Source: Brevibacterium pigmentatum (GTDB lineage: Bacteria; Actinomycetota; Actinomycetes; Actinomycetales; Brevibacteriaceae). From it: a stretch of DNA of 64,000 bases. This document shows positions 45,891 through 55,702 of this stretch, piece by piece (the stretch's first letter is position 1; every line of letters begins with the position of its first letter). The translations under genes were made by a program, and so were the position numbers. The notes below the pieces were generated by a model. That model had not been told where the DNA came from. It saw only the letters and a list, made by a program, of their open reading frames with translations, and did not search any database. The stretch is taken from the NCBI RefSeq assembly GCF_011617465.1, contig NZ_CP050153.1, positions 682,001 to 746,000 of the forward strand, given 5' to 3'.

Positions 45891-45950
45891 TGCTACCCGA
45901 CGGGGGCCCAGCAACCTCGCGCCAGGTTGCTGGGCCCCCGTCGGGTAGCA
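45891..45950. repeat. Interspersed palindrome, copy 5 (60 bp)
   Basis: Palindrome centred at 45920.5 with one central mismatch. The arms read TGCTACCCGACGGGGGCCCA and its mirror, differing from copy 1 at several sites, with the change present in both arms. It ends 10 nt from the GMC oxidoreductase stop (minus strand). Confidence 0.92.
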
Positions 45951-45960
45951 ATAAGGGGAA

Positions 45961-47601
45961 TCAATGGGAGGCGGGTGCGGTGATTCCTTCGGTGGGGGAG
46001 CCGACGAGAGCGGCCGCGGCGCGTTCGGCGATCATGATCGTTGGAGCGTTCGTGTTTCCGGTCGGCACGAGCGGCATGATCGACGCATCGGCCAGCCGCA
46101 GCCGGCTCACGCCCCGGACCTCGAACGTGGTCGGGTCGGCGACCGACTCGGCGTCCGTTCCCATTCGGCAGGTCCCGGCTTGGTGGTGATAGGTCACAAC
46201 CGACCCGCGGACATAGTCCTCGAGATCGTCATCGGCCACCTCGGGGCCGGGGTGGATTTCGGTGGGCTGCCACGATGACAGGGCCTCGGCCCGCCCGATC
46301 TCACGGCATTGCCTCACCGAGGCCACGAGAGCGTCGACATCGGCCTGTGCCGAGAGCACCTGCGGATCGACGACGAGCGGATCCTGTGGATTCGGCCCGC
46401 TGAGCCGCACCTCACCGCGGCTCTCGGGGCGAACCAGTCCGCCCTGCAGAGTGAAGGCTCCGCCAGGTCCTGGTCCGGTCTGTGCGGCGGGCGCCGCATC
46501 CTGGGCATACATCGGCACGGAGAAGAACAACGGCTGGGTGTCGGGGACCGGCAGATCCGGTCGGGACTTCGCAAAGAAGTGAACCTCGGCGGGCGCCACT
46601 TCTCCCATCGGCACTTCCCGATCTCCGGTGGAGAAGACGACCGGCGAGAGCCAATGATCCTGGAGATTCTTGCCGACTCCCGGCAGATCGACCACGGAGT
46701 CGATGCCGACCTCGGCAAGCTCCTCGGCGGGACCGATGCCCGATCGCAGAAGCAGCTCGGGAGAGGCCAGGGCACCTGCGGAGAGGACAACCTCGTCGGC
46801 GGACACGGTGCTGACGAGACCGCGGAAATCAATCTCGAGACCGGTGACCGCGGTCCCGTCGAGGAGAAGCCGGCGGGCGTGCGCGGAAGTGAGAATCGTG
46901 AGGTTCTCATCGCCGAGGCGGGGCTTGAGGTAGGCGCGCCACGTGTTGAGCCGTTTGCCGTCGCGGACGTTGAGCTGGATCTTTCCGATGCCTTCGACGG
47001 TGCCGGAGTTGTAGTCGTCATTGACGGGCACGCCGGTCTGTGCGGCGGCCGTGAACATGTCCTCCTGCAGCGGGTTGCGCGCATAGTCGACGCGCACATC
47101 CATCGGACCGTCGGTGCCTCGGTTCTCAGTGATGTCGCCGTCGAAGTTCTCGATTGCGGCGAAGACCGGCCAGACCTCGTCCCAGGACCATCCCGGACAA
47201 CCGGATTCGACCCACTGTCCGTAGTCCCAGGCATCGCCGCGGACCCAGATGACAGCGTTGAGGGCATTCGACCCGCCGAGGACCTTGCCGCGTGGGAGGT
47301 GGATGCGCCGGTCCATCGTCGCCGGCTGCGGGGGAGTGTAATAGTCCCAGTCCTGTTGCGAATGCCAGATCAGTCCGAGGTTGTTGAGATGGTCGATGTT
47401 CGGATTGGTCTCGTCTCCGCCGGCTTCGACGAGGCAGACCTTCTTTCCGGCATCGAGCAGTCGACGGGTCAGCACGCACCCGGCCGATCCTGCGCCGACG
47501 ACGATGTAGTCGAATCGCTCGTTCGGGAACTCGTCGGGGAATGTGCCCGGGTGGTCTGAGGTGTTCGAGGCCACGATGCCTGATTCATGCTCGGTTGTCA
47601 T
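45961..47601 (-). CDS. GMC-family alcohol/choline oxidoreductase (546 aa)
   Basis: FAD motif YIVVGAGSAGCVLTRRLLDAG at about 32, GMC signature PRGKVLGGSNALNAVIWVRG at about 105, second signature GALASPELLLRSGIGP, and the catalytic region YHHQAGTCRMG with DASIMPLVPTGNTNAP at the end. It oxidises an alcohol to aldehyde with oxygen or an electron carrier. Choline is a common substrate of close relatives, but no betaine aldehyde dehydrogenase is directly coupled. It starts in a leaderless context, TAGCCT 6 nt before the ATG. Confidence 0.93.
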   Translation of the reverse strand: MTTEHESGIVASNTSDHPGTFPDEFPNERFDYIVVGAGSAGCVLTRRLLDAGKKVCLVEAGGDETNPNIDHLNNLGLIWHSQQDWDYYTPPQPATMDRRIHLPRGKVLGGSNALNAVIWVRGDAWDYGQWVESGCPGWSWDEVWPVFAAIENFDGDITENRGTDGPMDVRVDYARNPLQEDMFTAAAQTGVPVNDDYNSGTVEGIGKIQLNVRDGKRLNTWRAYLKPRLGDENLTILTSAHARRLLLDGTAVTGLEIDFRGLVSTVSADEVVLSAGALASPELLLRSGIGPAEELAEVGIDSVVDLPGVGKNLQDHWLSPVVFSTGDREVPMGEVAPAEVHFFAKSRPDLPVPDTQPLFFSVPMYAQDAAPAAQTGPGPGGAFTLQGGLVRPESRGEVRLSGPNPQDPLVVDPQVLSAQADVDALVASVRQCREIGRAEALSSWQPTEIHPGPEVADDDLEDYVRGSVVTYHHQAGTCRMGTDAESVADPTTFEVRGVSRLRLADASIMPLVPTGNTNAPTIMIAERAAAALVGSPTEGITAPASH

Positions 47602-47613
47602 GGCCTCAGGCTA
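47602..47613 (-). promoter_or_regulatory. Leaderless promoter box before the GMC oxidoreductase gene
   Basis: On the minus strand TAGCCT (47613-47608) lies exactly 6 nt before the ATG at 47601. Confidence 0.5.
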
Positions 47614-47727
47614 GTGATGTCGGTCACCGGTGAGGAACGCCTGCGGTCGAGGTGTGCACGATTCGGCAAGCCGTCGGCGACGGTCGTGCGCGCATCGTCA
47701 ATTCCGGTCCCACCCGACCTCTCCGTG

Positions 47728-47783
47728 CCACCCGACGGCGGCCCAGCAACCTGGCGCCAGGTTGCTGGGCCGCCGTCAGGTAG
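47728..47783. repeat. Interspersed palindrome, copy 6 (56 bp, outer arms imperfect)
   Basis: Centred at 47755.5 (GGCGCC, as in copy 1). There are mismatches at the outer end, where the left arm reads CCACCCGACGG and the right CCGTCAGGTAG. The AATTGGGG flank reaches 47792, 3 nt from the amine oxidase stop. Confidence 0.9.
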
Positions 47784-47795
47784 TAATTGGGGAGG

Positions 47796-49733
47796 TTAGG
47801 AGTCGCAGCAGGCGGAGCCGGACTCCGGGGCGGGGACGTCGAGGACGGGGGAGCGGCCGAAGAAGCCTTCGGGGCGCAGCTTGAAGCCGACGGTGTCGAC
47901 GGGCATGATCGGCCAGTCCTCGACCCGCGGGAAGTGGGTGAGACCGAAGCTGTGCCAGACCACGATGTCCTCTCCGTCGACGCTGCGATCGGCCGCTGTC
48001 CACGCCGGCAGCCCCGCATGGCCGGGGTGCTGATTCGGGAAGTCCCCGGTCGGATAGCGTTCGTCCTCGTGATACTGCGACACCCACAGCGACTTCGACG
48101 CGAACGTGGCACGGCGGTGAATCGACGAATCGTCGGCCGCGAGCAGCGTCGGCAGGCCCGTCGGGTGCAGTTTGTACCCGACCGGTTCGCCGAGGCGGTT
48201 GGTCGACTCCGGGTTCGTCACCACCCAGGTCCGCGCCTTCGACTGATCCGCATCCCGCTGCGCAGCCAGCTCGGTGGCCAGAACGGTCCGAGACCGGCTG
48301 AAGGCATTGCCGCGCGGATTGTCCTGCGAGACCGGCAGACGCACCACATCCTCCTCTTCGACCCGGCACTTGCCGCCGTCGAGGGCGAAGTCGAGCCGAG
48401 CCCCGAAGAGGTGCTGGTGGAACGGGGCACCGAGACCGGGCGCGATCTCCGAGGCGAAGTCCGTCGACCCGTTCGGCAGCGCCGATGTGAAGACCACGCC
48501 GGTGGCCTTGGCCTCGAACTCGATCGTGCCGTCGAGGTAGAGGTACCAGTAGAAGCCGTAGTCGTAGTTGCCGACCGTGGTGAAGAACGAGACGACGAAC
48601 CGGCGGTTGCGCCGGGTGTAGGCGACACCCGACCACAGGTCCGAATGCTTGGCCAGGATCGACGCGTCCTCCTCATGCATGCAGATGCCGTTCTTGATCT
48701 GCCGAGGTTCGCCGAGGTTGTTCGCCACCCACGGCGACAGATAGGTGATATCGCCGAGGCAGTCACACCCGAGCTCGAGTGAGTTCGCCCATTGCCCGAC
48801 GAGGTATTCGCCGGTGTCGAAATAGTTCTGCCACGACCGCACCGGTGAGGGGTCACCATAGGGAACGACCATCTCGGCGATTGCCGCCCGATCGAGGATC
48901 GTGCGACGGCGCTCGCCGTCGTCGATGGCGATGTTGTGCAGGACGAGGCCCTCCCGCATGTCGAAGCCGACATCGAACGACCACTTCTCCCACTCGATGT
49001 GGTTGCCCTCGGTGACCGTGAAGCTCGGCCCCTGCGGCTGCGTGATCGAGATCGGCTTCTGCGTGGTCCGCATGGGTCCGGTGAGCTCCGGATCCGTGTA
49101 GTTCCCGTGTTCGGACGGCACCGGAACGTTCTCGATGTCGAGGACCTGGTCGACGGTTCTGTTCGTGACGTCGACATAGGCGACGAGTCCGTCGACCGGG
49201 TGCGCCCACGCCGAGTCCGACTCATGCTGCTGATGGAACGCCAGCCCGCGCAGGATCCGTCGCCCCTTCTCATCCGGGTATTCGAAGACTCCGGCCGACA
49301 ACGGCGCTACCCGCACCTCTGCGACGGGCAGCCCGCGCTTCTCCAGGCTCGCCAGCCACGTCGGATCGGCGGCGAGGACCTCTTCGACGACCTCGAACTC
49401 CTCTTCCATGACGGGGAACTCGCCCTCTTGGGTGGAGTCCACCTCGGCGACGGATTCGACTGTCTCACGGGTGGCCGAGACGACGATGTCGCGGGCGGTG
49501 CCGGCGGACTTGTCGAGGATGAAGGCGCGGAAACGACGGTCCACCTCGGCGGTGGTCCGATCCGTGCCGCGCACGGGGTCGAGCAGGCCGACGTAGGCCA
49601 TGCGCGCGGAGTCGGGGAACTGCCCGGCCGAGCGCAGCACCGCGGTGACGGCCCGGATCTCGGCCTCGGTCGGCAGGGTGAAGGGGGTGGCGGTAGTCGC
49701 CTCGGCGACGGGAGCGGAGGAGTGGCAGGACAT
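47796..49733 (-). CDS. Copper amine oxidase (645 aa)
   Basis: TPQ-dependent amine oxidase that turns primary amines into aldehyde, ammonia and hydrogen peroxide. The cofactor Tyr is in [10 protein letters not shown] (consensus N-Y-D/E). Copper-ligand His candidates are [11 protein letters not shown] and the C-terminal [18 protein letters not shown]; the catalytic-base Asp is in the YLSPWV-DGTIEFE part. The length is typical for actinobacterial tyramine/phenylethylamine/histamine oxidases. The ATG at 49733 has AAAGGTG upstream. The divergent TetR gene, FeaR-like regulator, APC permease and aldehyde dehydrogenase form a matching catabolic set. Confidence 0.95.
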   Translation of the reverse strand: MSCHSSAPVAEATTATPFTLPTEAEIRAVTAVLRSAGQFPDSARMAYVGLLDPVRGTDRTTAEVDRRFRAFILDKSAGTARDIVVSATRETVESVAEVDSTQEGEFPVMEEEFEVVEEVLAADPTWLASLEKRGLPVAEVRVAPLSAGVFEYPDEKGRRILRGLAFHQQHESDSAWAHPVDGLVAYVDVTNRTVDQVLDIENVPVPSEHGNYTDPELTGPMRTTQKPISITQPQGPSFTVTEGNHIEWEKWSFDVGFDMREGLVLHNIAIDDGERRRTILDRAAIAEMVVPYGDPSPVRSWQNYFDTGEYLVGQWANSLELGCDCLGDITYLSPWVANNLGEPRQIKNGICMHEEDASILAKHSDLWSGVAYTRRNRRFVVSFFTTVGNYDYGFYWYLYLDGTIEFEAKATGVVFTSALPNGSTDFASEIAPGLGAPFHQHLFGARLDFALDGGKCRVEEEDVVRLPVSQDNPRGNAFSRSRTVLATELAAQRDADQSKARTWVVTNPESTNRLGEPVGYKLHPTGLPTLLAADDSSIHRRATFASKSLWVSQYHEDERYPTGDFPNQHPGHAGLPAWTAADRSVDGEDIVVWHSFGLTHFPRVEDWPIMPVDTVGFKLRPEGFFGRSPVLDVPAPESGSACCDS

Positions 49734-49779
49734 TGTGCACCTTTGCAATCTGGGCCTGTGGGCTGAATCACGCTAAAAT

Positions 49780-49791
49780 CTACACTTGTAG
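49780..49791. promoter_or_regulatory. Possible TetR operator between amine oxidase and the regulator
   Basis: CTACA-CT-TGTAG inverted repeat in the 100-nt divergent gap. Short, but placed where an autoregulating TetR protein would bind. Confidence 0.35.
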
Positions 49792-49833
49792 GAAATAAAG
49801 TCAAGACCCGATCTGCATCCCGATGGAGGATCC

Positions 49834-50430
49834 ATGCCCAAGATCGTCGACCACGACCAGCGTCGACTGGACCTCGTGCAGGCGACGCTGCGCCTGATCA
49901 TCCGGCAGGGGCTTGACGGGGCGACGATGCGCGATATCGCGACCGAGGCGGGCTTTGCCAACGGGGTCGTCAAAACATATTTCGGTTCGAAGGCGGACCT
50001 CCTCGCCGCCACCTACCTCTACGTCTTCGAAGCCACAAACGCCAGGGTGGCGACCTCGACGGCGGGTCTGCGTGGACTCGATGCACTGCGCGCCTTCGCC
50101 CATGAGGTGCTCCCGGTGACCCCGGATCTGCATGATGAGGCCCGCGTCGTCCTGTCCTACCTCGCCGAGGTGGCCCAGGATCCCGAGCATGCCCGCGCGA
50201 CCGCTGAGACCATGGAACTCTGGCGAGAATGGATCGGATCCTGGCTCGGTGAGGCCGATGCCGACGGCAGGCTACGGTCCGAGGTCGACGTCGAATCCGA
50301 GACCGAGGTGCTCCTGACGTATCTCCTCGGGGCGCAGACGACCGCGATCATCGGCGGGCGCGGATTCGACTTCGCCGGCTTCCGGGCCCAGCTCGACTAC
50401 GTCATCTCCCGCCTCGACCGGCGGAGCTGA
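49834..50430 (+). CDS. TetR-family regulator (198 aa)
   Basis: N-terminal helix-turn-helix (about 20-55: GLDGATMRDIATEAGFANGVVKTYFGSKADLL) and an all-helical ligand domain resembling BetI-type regulators. It is divergent from the copper amine oxidase, so it probably represses that gene. GGAGG precedes the ATG. Confidence 0.92.
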   Translation: MPKIVDHDQRRLDLVQATLRLIIRQGLDGATMRDIATEAGFANGVVKTYFGSKADLLAATYLYVFEATNARVATSTAGLRGLDALRAFAHEVLPVTPDLHDEARVVLSYLAEVAQDPEHARATAETMELWREWIGSWLGEADADGRLRSEVDVESETEVLLTYLLGAQTTAIIGGRGFDFAGFRAQLDYVISRLDRRS

Positions 50431-50581
50431 CCGGGCGAGTGGAAGGGGCCTTGCCGATGCGGGGTGACCAAATGGTCGGTAATCGGGTTCAGGGTCGTGA
50501 CTGGCGCAACGGTTGGGGATAGAGTGACCGGACAACGGGCCTTCGACGAAGCGGTCGGGGCCGAGCAATCTAAGGACGACG

Positions 50582-51544
50582 ATGTTGCTTGAAGACACCG
50601 CGAACGACTTCGACGGCTGGCAGGGGCTGGTCTCGGACTCGTTCGTTCCGCTCGATACCGAACCCCAGCGCCGAGGCGGATTCCAGGGTCGCATCAGCGC
50701 GCGCGACTACGACTCCGTGGTGATGTCGCAGATCAATGCCAACCCTCACGCCGTCCTGCGCACCCCCGAGCTCATCGCCCGCGCCCGATCGCAGGCGCAC
50801 GGCTGCGCGGCCGGAACGAACTACTTCAAGGTCTCACTGCAGCTCGACGGGCACGGACTGCTCATCCAGGACGGACGAGAGATGGCACTGGCGCCCGGAT
50901 CGCTGGCCATCTACGATACGTCCCGGCCGTATACGCTCAGCTTCGATTCGGATTTCTCGTCCTACGTCATGATGTTCCCGCAGTCGCGGGTCAACCTGCC
51001 CGCCGGGACCGTCGGTCAACTCACCGCCACCCCGATCGGAGCCGACCATCAGCTCGGCGCGGTCGTCGCCCAGGTCATCTCCCAAGCCGGAGCCATGCTG
51101 CCGACCCTCAATCGGACGACCGGTGTGCGGCTGGCCGGCAACGTCGTCGACCTCCTCACCACGGTGATGGCCGACGAGCTCTCTGCAGCGGGCGGTGAGG
51201 TCGACGAGCGGCAGCGACTGTCGGCCGAGATCACTGAGTACATCGATGCCCACCTCTCCGATCCGCAGCTGACGCCGTCGACCATCGCCGCCGCCCACTT
51301 CATTTCGGTGCGTACCCTGCACCAGATCTTCGAAGGCAGCGGGGAGACCGTCGGCGGGGAGATCCGGCGGCGCCGCATCGAGAAGTGCCGCCTCGACCTT
51401 GCCGATCCCGGGCAGCGTCAGATCCCGGTAGCCGCCATCGGCGCCCGCTGGGGCCTGAGCGATCCCGCGCACTTCTCCCGACTCTTCCGCAGCGCCGTCG
51501 GCCAGCCGCCCGCCGGATATCGTCGCAGCGCCCACGCCGGCTGA
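50582..51544 (+). CDS. FeaR-like AraC-family activator (320 aa)
   Basis: The N-terminal AraC-binding-like sensor domain (about 1-190) includes MALAPGSLAIYDTSRPYTLSF. The C-terminal AraC helix-turn-helix pair (about 215-318) includes LTPSTIAAAHFISVRTLHQIF and AIGARWGLSDPAHFSRLFRSAVGQPPAGYR. This architecture matches FeaR, which activates amine oxidase and phenylacetaldehyde dehydrogenase genes in E. coli, and equivalents of both are encoded on either side here. Confidence 0.88.
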   Translation: MLLEDTANDFDGWQGLVSDSFVPLDTEPQRRGGFQGRISARDYDSVVMSQINANPHAVLRTPELIARARSQAHGCAAGTNYFKVSLQLDGHGLLIQDGREMALAPGSLAIYDTSRPYTLSFDSDFSSYVMMFPQSRVNLPAGTVGQLTATPIGADHQLGAVVAQVISQAGAMLPTLNRTTGVRLAGNVVDLLTTVMADELSAAGGEVDERQRLSAEITEYIDAHLSDPQLTPSTIAAAHFISVRTLHQIFEGSGETVGGEIRRRRIEKCRLDLADPGQRQIPVAAIGARWGLSDPAHFSRLFRSAVGQPPAGYRRSAHAG

Positions 51545-51684
51545 GGCTGAGCTCCGGCGCGGGCAGATCCAGAGCCCCGATCGCGGATGCACACATCGTC
51601 AAGAACTCTGCCTGCAAAGCCAAGACGGCGTGAGTCGGCACCGGACACACTGGCAGTAATCACTTTGACTGTTAGGTGGATCAC

Positions 51685-53223
51685 ATGAGCACTCTCAGCT
51701 CGGACCCGGCCGAAGGCGGCCCGGGTTCCCCGATCGGCAACGGCGCCGATCGGCACTCCACGGACGTCGGGAACGCACCCGCCACGGCTTCACTCGATGC
51801 CCGCCGTATCGGTATCCCCGCGCTCGTCTTCATGATCATCGCCGCCTCGGCGCCGTTGACCGTCGTCGCCGGCGGAGTCCCCAGCAACTTCGCCGTCACC
51901 GGCCTGGTCGGGATTCCGCTGTCCTTCGTCGTCCTCGGGATCATCCTCATCCTCTTCGCCATCGGCTATGCGGCGATGAGCCGCCACGTCCACAACGCCG
52001 GGGCCTTCTTCGCCTACATCTCGAAGGGGTTGGGCAAGCCCGCGGGAATGGGAGCGGCGATGACCGCGCTCGTCGCCTACAACGCCATGCAGATCGGCAT
52101 CGCCGGAATGTTCGGCTTCGTCTTCTCCTCCTTCCTCGACACCCTCTTCGGCATCTCCTGGTCCTGGTGGATCTGCGCCCTCATCGCCTGGGTGATCGTC
52201 GGCATCATGGGAGTGCTGCGGGTCGACTTCTCCGCGAAGGTGCTCGGCATCATCGTCGGTGCGGAATTCCTCGTCGTCATCGTCTTCGACATCATCGGGC
52301 TCGCCCACAGCCCCGAAGGAATCACCACCGACGGCTTCGCACTCGACCAGCTGTTCGCGCCCGGGGTCGGCGCAGCCCTGGCATTCTCGATCGCGGCCTT
52401 CATGGGCTTCGAATCCGGCGCCATCTACAACGAGGAGGTCAAGGATCCTCGCCGCACGGCCGGTCGGGCCACGGTCATCGCCGTGAGCATCATCGCGGTG
52501 TTCTACGCGTTCTCCGCCTGGGCGATGGTCGTCGGCGAGGGTGCATCGAAGGTCATCGGTCGGTCGCAGGAACTCGGGCCCGACCTCATGTTCGTCTTCC
52601 TCGGCGAGCATGCCCCGGTGTGGTTCGTCGACCTCGGCAACCTGCTGTTCCTCACCTCGCTGCTGGCCGCGCTCGTCGCCTTCCACAACATCGTCGCCCG
52701 CTACGTCTTCGCCCTCGGCCGTGACCGGGTGCTGCCGCAGTCGCTGGCCAGGACCTCGCGACGCACCGGTGCGCCCGTGGTCGGTTCTCTCACCCAATCG
52801 GCACTGGCGCTGATCATCATCGTCGTCTTCGCCGTGGTCGGCTCCGGCAGCGATGACCCGCTGTTCCCCGTCGTCACGCTCTTCACGTGGCTGACGAACA
52901 TGGGCGCTTTCGGACTCGTCCTGCTCATGGCGCTGACCGCGCTCGCCGTCGTCGGATTCCTGCGCACGAAGGCAGGGGAGTACTCATTGTGGACCCGGGT
53001 CATCGCCCCCGGCCTCTCGGCGGTCGGACTCCTCGCCCTCTTCGTCGCCATCGTCATCAACTTCAATGTCCTCATCGGCGCAGAGGGGACCACGGTCCTG
53101 TCCTGGCTGCTGCCGGCCATCGTTCTCTTCCCCGGGCTCATCGGCACCATCTGGGCCGTCGTCCTCCGTACGTCTTCACCGAACCTCTATGCAGGAATCG
53201 GCTCCGGTGGTTCCCTGGGATGA
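51685..53223 (+). CDS. APC-family amine/amino acid permease (512 aa)
   Basis: About 12 membrane helices. LVFMIIAASAPLTVVAGGVPSNFAVTG is the first helix, AFMGFESGAIYNEEVKDPRRT the conserved APC loop after helix 6, and VAFHNIVARYVFALGRDRVLP follows helix 8. It probably imports the amine used by the downstream dehydrogenase and upstream oxidase. The ATG at 51685 is preferred to an in-frame GTG at 51676. Confidence 0.92.
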   Translation: MSTLSSDPAEGGPGSPIGNGADRHSTDVGNAPATASLDARRIGIPALVFMIIAASAPLTVVAGGVPSNFAVTGLVGIPLSFVVLGIILILFAIGYAAMSRHVHNAGAFFAYISKGLGKPAGMGAAMTALVAYNAMQIGIAGMFGFVFSSFLDTLFGISWSWWICALIAWVIVGIMGVLRVDFSAKVLGIIVGAEFLVVIVFDIIGLAHSPEGITTDGFALDQLFAPGVGAALAFSIAAFMGFESGAIYNEEVKDPRRTAGRATVIAVSIIAVFYAFSAWAMVVGEGASKVIGRSQELGPDLMFVFLGEHAPVWFVDLGNLLFLTSLLAALVAFHNIVARYVFALGRDRVLPQSLARTSRRTGAPVVGSLTQSALALIIIVVFAVVGSGSDDPLFPVVTLFTWLTNMGAFGLVLLMALTALAVVGFLRTKAGEYSLWTRVIAPGLSAVGLLALFVAIVINFNVLIGAEGTTVLSWLLPAIVLFPGLIGTIWAVVLRTSSPNLYAGIGSGGSLG

Positions 53224-53312
53224 GAGGTCGGATCAAGACCTCGACCATCAACTGCACTGCACACCACCAGCCGCACATCAGATACTGAACGTTTCTCAAT
53301 CGAAGGAGCATC

Positions 53313-54743
53313 ATGACCACGGACACCGCCGTCACTGACTTCAGCACCACCGCTGCCATCCTGGCCGCGATCGAGGACCCCTCCGGCCGCGAGATCCACG
53401 ACCCAGCCACTGGCGAGGTCGTCGGCCGCACCGGCGAAGGCAGCCCTGCCGACATCGATGCCGCCGTGGCGGCCGCGCACAGGGCCCAGCCGGCTTGGGC
53501 CGCGCGCACTTCACAGGAGCGCAGCGAGCTGCTGGGCAAGGCCGCCGATGCGATCGAAGCCTCCGCCGAGGCCCTGGCCGAACTGCTCTCCCGCGAACAG
53601 GGCAAACCCCTCAACGGACCCAACGCCCGCTTCGAGGTCGGTGCCTGCGCGGCGTGGCTGCGCGCGAACGCAGCCTTCGAGCTCGAACCCGAAGTCCTCG
53701 TCGATGACGGTGAGACCCACGCCGAACTCCACTACCGTCCCGTCGGCGTCGTCGGAGCCGTCGGCCCCTGGAACTGGCCGATGATGATCTCCGTGTGGCA
53801 GTTCGCGCCTTCACTGAAGATGGGAAACACCGTCGTCCTCAAACCCTCGGAGTACACGCCGCTGTCCGTGCAGGCGCTCGTGGCTGTGGTCAACCAGGTG
53901 CTGCCGGCCGATGTGCTTGCTGTCGTGCCCGGCGACGGAGCGGTCGGCGCCGCCCTGACCAGCCACGCAGACGTCGACAAGATCATGTTCACCGGATCGA
54001 CGAAGACCGGGCAGGCGATCATGCGCACCGCTGCGGACAACCTCGCCCGTATCACTCTCGAACTTGGTGGAAACGACGCCGGCATCGTCCTCGACGATGC
54101 CGATCCGGCCCAGATCGCCGGCGACCTGTTCTGGGGCGCGTTCATCAACACCGGGCAGACCTGCGCTGCGATGAAGAGGCTCTACGTTCCCGAATCGCTC
54201 TACGATCAGGTCTGCCAAGCCCTCGTCGAGGTGGCTGGACAGTCCCCGATGGGCGTGGGGTTGGAAGAGGAGAACGTGCTGGGACCGCTGCAGAACAAGC
54301 AGCAGTACGACATCGTCGCGCGCCTCGTCGAGGCGGCAAAGGACGGGGGAGCGCGCGTGCTCATGGGCGGCGACCCAGTCGCCGATCAGCCCGGCTACTT
54401 CTACCCGACGACCCTTGTCGCCGATATCGACAACGACAACCCGCTTGTGGCCGAGGAGCAGTTCGGGCCGGTGCTGCCGATCATCAAATACACCGATCTC
54501 GACCAGGCCATCGAATGGGCCAACGAGCTCGAAGTCGGCCTCGGATCGTCGGTGTGGGGCACAGACCTCGACGCCTGCCGTCAGGTTGCGGCTCGACTCG
54601 AGGCGGGAACCACGTGGATCAACAAGCATGGTGCCGTCGACCCCCGAGTGCCGTTCGGCGGGGTGAAGAAGTCCGGCTTCGGCCTCGAGTTCGGACTCGA
54701 GGGCCTCAAGCACGTGAGCGTCCCCCAAGTCATCTCCTGGTAA
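53313..54743 (+). CDS. Aldehyde dehydrogenase of the amine cluster (476 aa)
   Basis: Complete ALDH: GPWNWPMMISVWQFAPSLKMGN, cofactor site FTGSTKTGQAI, Glu in LELGGNDAGIVL, catalytic Cys in NTGQTCAAMKR and the end PFGGVKKSGFGLEFG. Position after a FeaR-like regulator and APC permease suggests oxidation of the aldehyde made by the amine oxidase, for example phenylacetaldehyde. GAAGGAG precedes the ATG. Its TAA merges with the flank of palindrome copy 7. Confidence 0.92.
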   Translation: MTTDTAVTDFSTTAAILAAIEDPSGREIHDPATGEVVGRTGEGSPADIDAAVAAAHRAQPAWAARTSQERSELLGKAADAIEASAEALAELLSREQGKPLNGPNARFEVGACAAWLRANAAFELEPEVLVDDGETHAELHYRPVGVVGAVGPWNWPMMISVWQFAPSLKMGNTVVLKPSEYTPLSVQALVAVVNQVLPADVLAVVPGDGAVGAALTSHADVDKIMFTGSTKTGQAIMRTAADNLARITLELGGNDAGIVLDDADPAQIAGDLFWGAFINTGQTCAAMKRLYVPESLYDQVCQALVEVAGQSPMGVGLEEENVLGPLQNKQQYDIVARLVEAAKDGGARVLMGGDPVADQPGYFYPTTLVADIDNDNPLVAEEQFGPVLPIIKYTDLDQAIEWANELEVGLGSSVWGTDLDACRQVAARLEAGTTWINKHGAVDPRVPFGGVKKSGFGLEFGLEGLKHVSVPQVISW

Positions 54744-54746
54744 TTA

Positions 54747-54802
54747 CTACCCGACGGTGGCCCAGCAACCTCGCGCGAGGTTGCTGGGCCACCGTCAGGT
54801 AG
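54747..54802. repeat. Interspersed palindrome, copy 7 (56 bp)
   Basis: Centred at 54774.5 (CCTCGCGCGAGG); one arm mismatch (CCCGACGG against CCGTCAGG). The flank TAATTACTACC starts with the stop codon of the aldehyde dehydrogenase. Lies between convergent genes. Confidence 0.92.
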
Positions 54803-54831
54803 CACGGAGGGTATTCTCCAGTGCCGGGTTC

Positions 54832-55656
54832 TCAGCTGATCGTTGCTCCGTGGAGGACGAACGGTGCGAAGACCGGGGCCGCCTCGGCGAGATGGCAGGG
54901 GTCGATTCCGACGATTCGCCGGCCAGTGTGTTCGAAAGTTGCATGGCGGTGATTGAGGTCGAGTCTGATCTGCGGTTGGATCCAGGACTCGGCCGACCAC
55001 TGGCTGCGGTTCCAATCGAAGGCACTCGAATGGCCGTGAATCTGATTGAACGGCAGCTCGGCCTCGAGTCGCGGCCAGGATGGGTAGACCTCTGTCCCTG
55101 CGGCCGCCCACACTGGGCCGGCATTATCGTCATCGACGCCGAGCAGCATCGTCCCGGGATGCCAGAGCGCGCTATCGGCGGCTGCCTCCTTCAGTGCCGC
55201 CAACGTCGCCTCGGCACTGTCGGGGGCTCCGAGCCCCTGTCGCCAGAATCCAGCCGTCAGGCCGGCATGAGTGATCAGCCACTCCTCGCCTGAGCCGTCG
55301 GTGACAGCTGCTGCCGCTTGGAGGCGACCATCTGCCCACCAGCCCCGTAGCTGCTCCTGGGCGGTCTCCTCGATGACTTCGTTCCATCCGAAAACCGGGC
55401 GGTCGACGTAGAGCTGTTCATGATTGCCCACGATCTGACTCCACACACCCCGTTCCAGAAGACCGGCGACGAGGCCGACGACTTCAGCGGAGGCCGGGCC
55501 TCGGTGGACCAGGTCGCCGACTTGGATGACATGGAGGTCGTCCGGCCAATCGATCTCGGCTCCGAACCGCACGCCGAGCTCTCCCAGGAGATGGACGAGC
55601 GGTCCGAAATGACCACCGACGTCTCCGATCACAGCGATACGGGTTGGGTCAACCAT
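54832..55656 (-). CDS. Calcineurin-like metallophosphoesterase (274 aa)
   Basis: Metal site motifs in order: AVIGDVGGH near the start (the usual D-x-H reads D-x-x-x-H), IQVGDLVHRG, IVGNHEQL, then HAGLTAGFW and NQIHGHSSAFDW. The fold resembles the bacterial PPP-like or diadenosine-tetraphosphatase branch. The substrate is unknown. The start context is GAGACT then 6 nt and ATG, possibly leaderless. Confidence 0.88.
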   Translation of the reverse strand: MVDPTRIAVIGDVGGHFGPLVHLLGELGVRFGAEIDWPDDLHVIQVGDLVHRGPASAEVVGLVAGLLERGVWSQIVGNHEQLYVDRPVFGWNEVIEETAQEQLRGWWADGRLQAAAAVTDGSGEEWLITHAGLTAGFWRQGLGAPDSAEATLAALKEAAADSALWHPGTMLLGVDDDNAGPVWAAAGTEVYPSWPRLEAELPFNQIHGHSSAFDWNRSQWSAESWIQPQIRLDLNHRHATFEHTGRRIVGIDPCHLAEAAPVFAPFVLHGATIS

Positions 55657-55702
55657 ATCCCCAGTCTCTCACCGATTCCGCCGCGACTGCGCGCTCCCAG
55701 GC

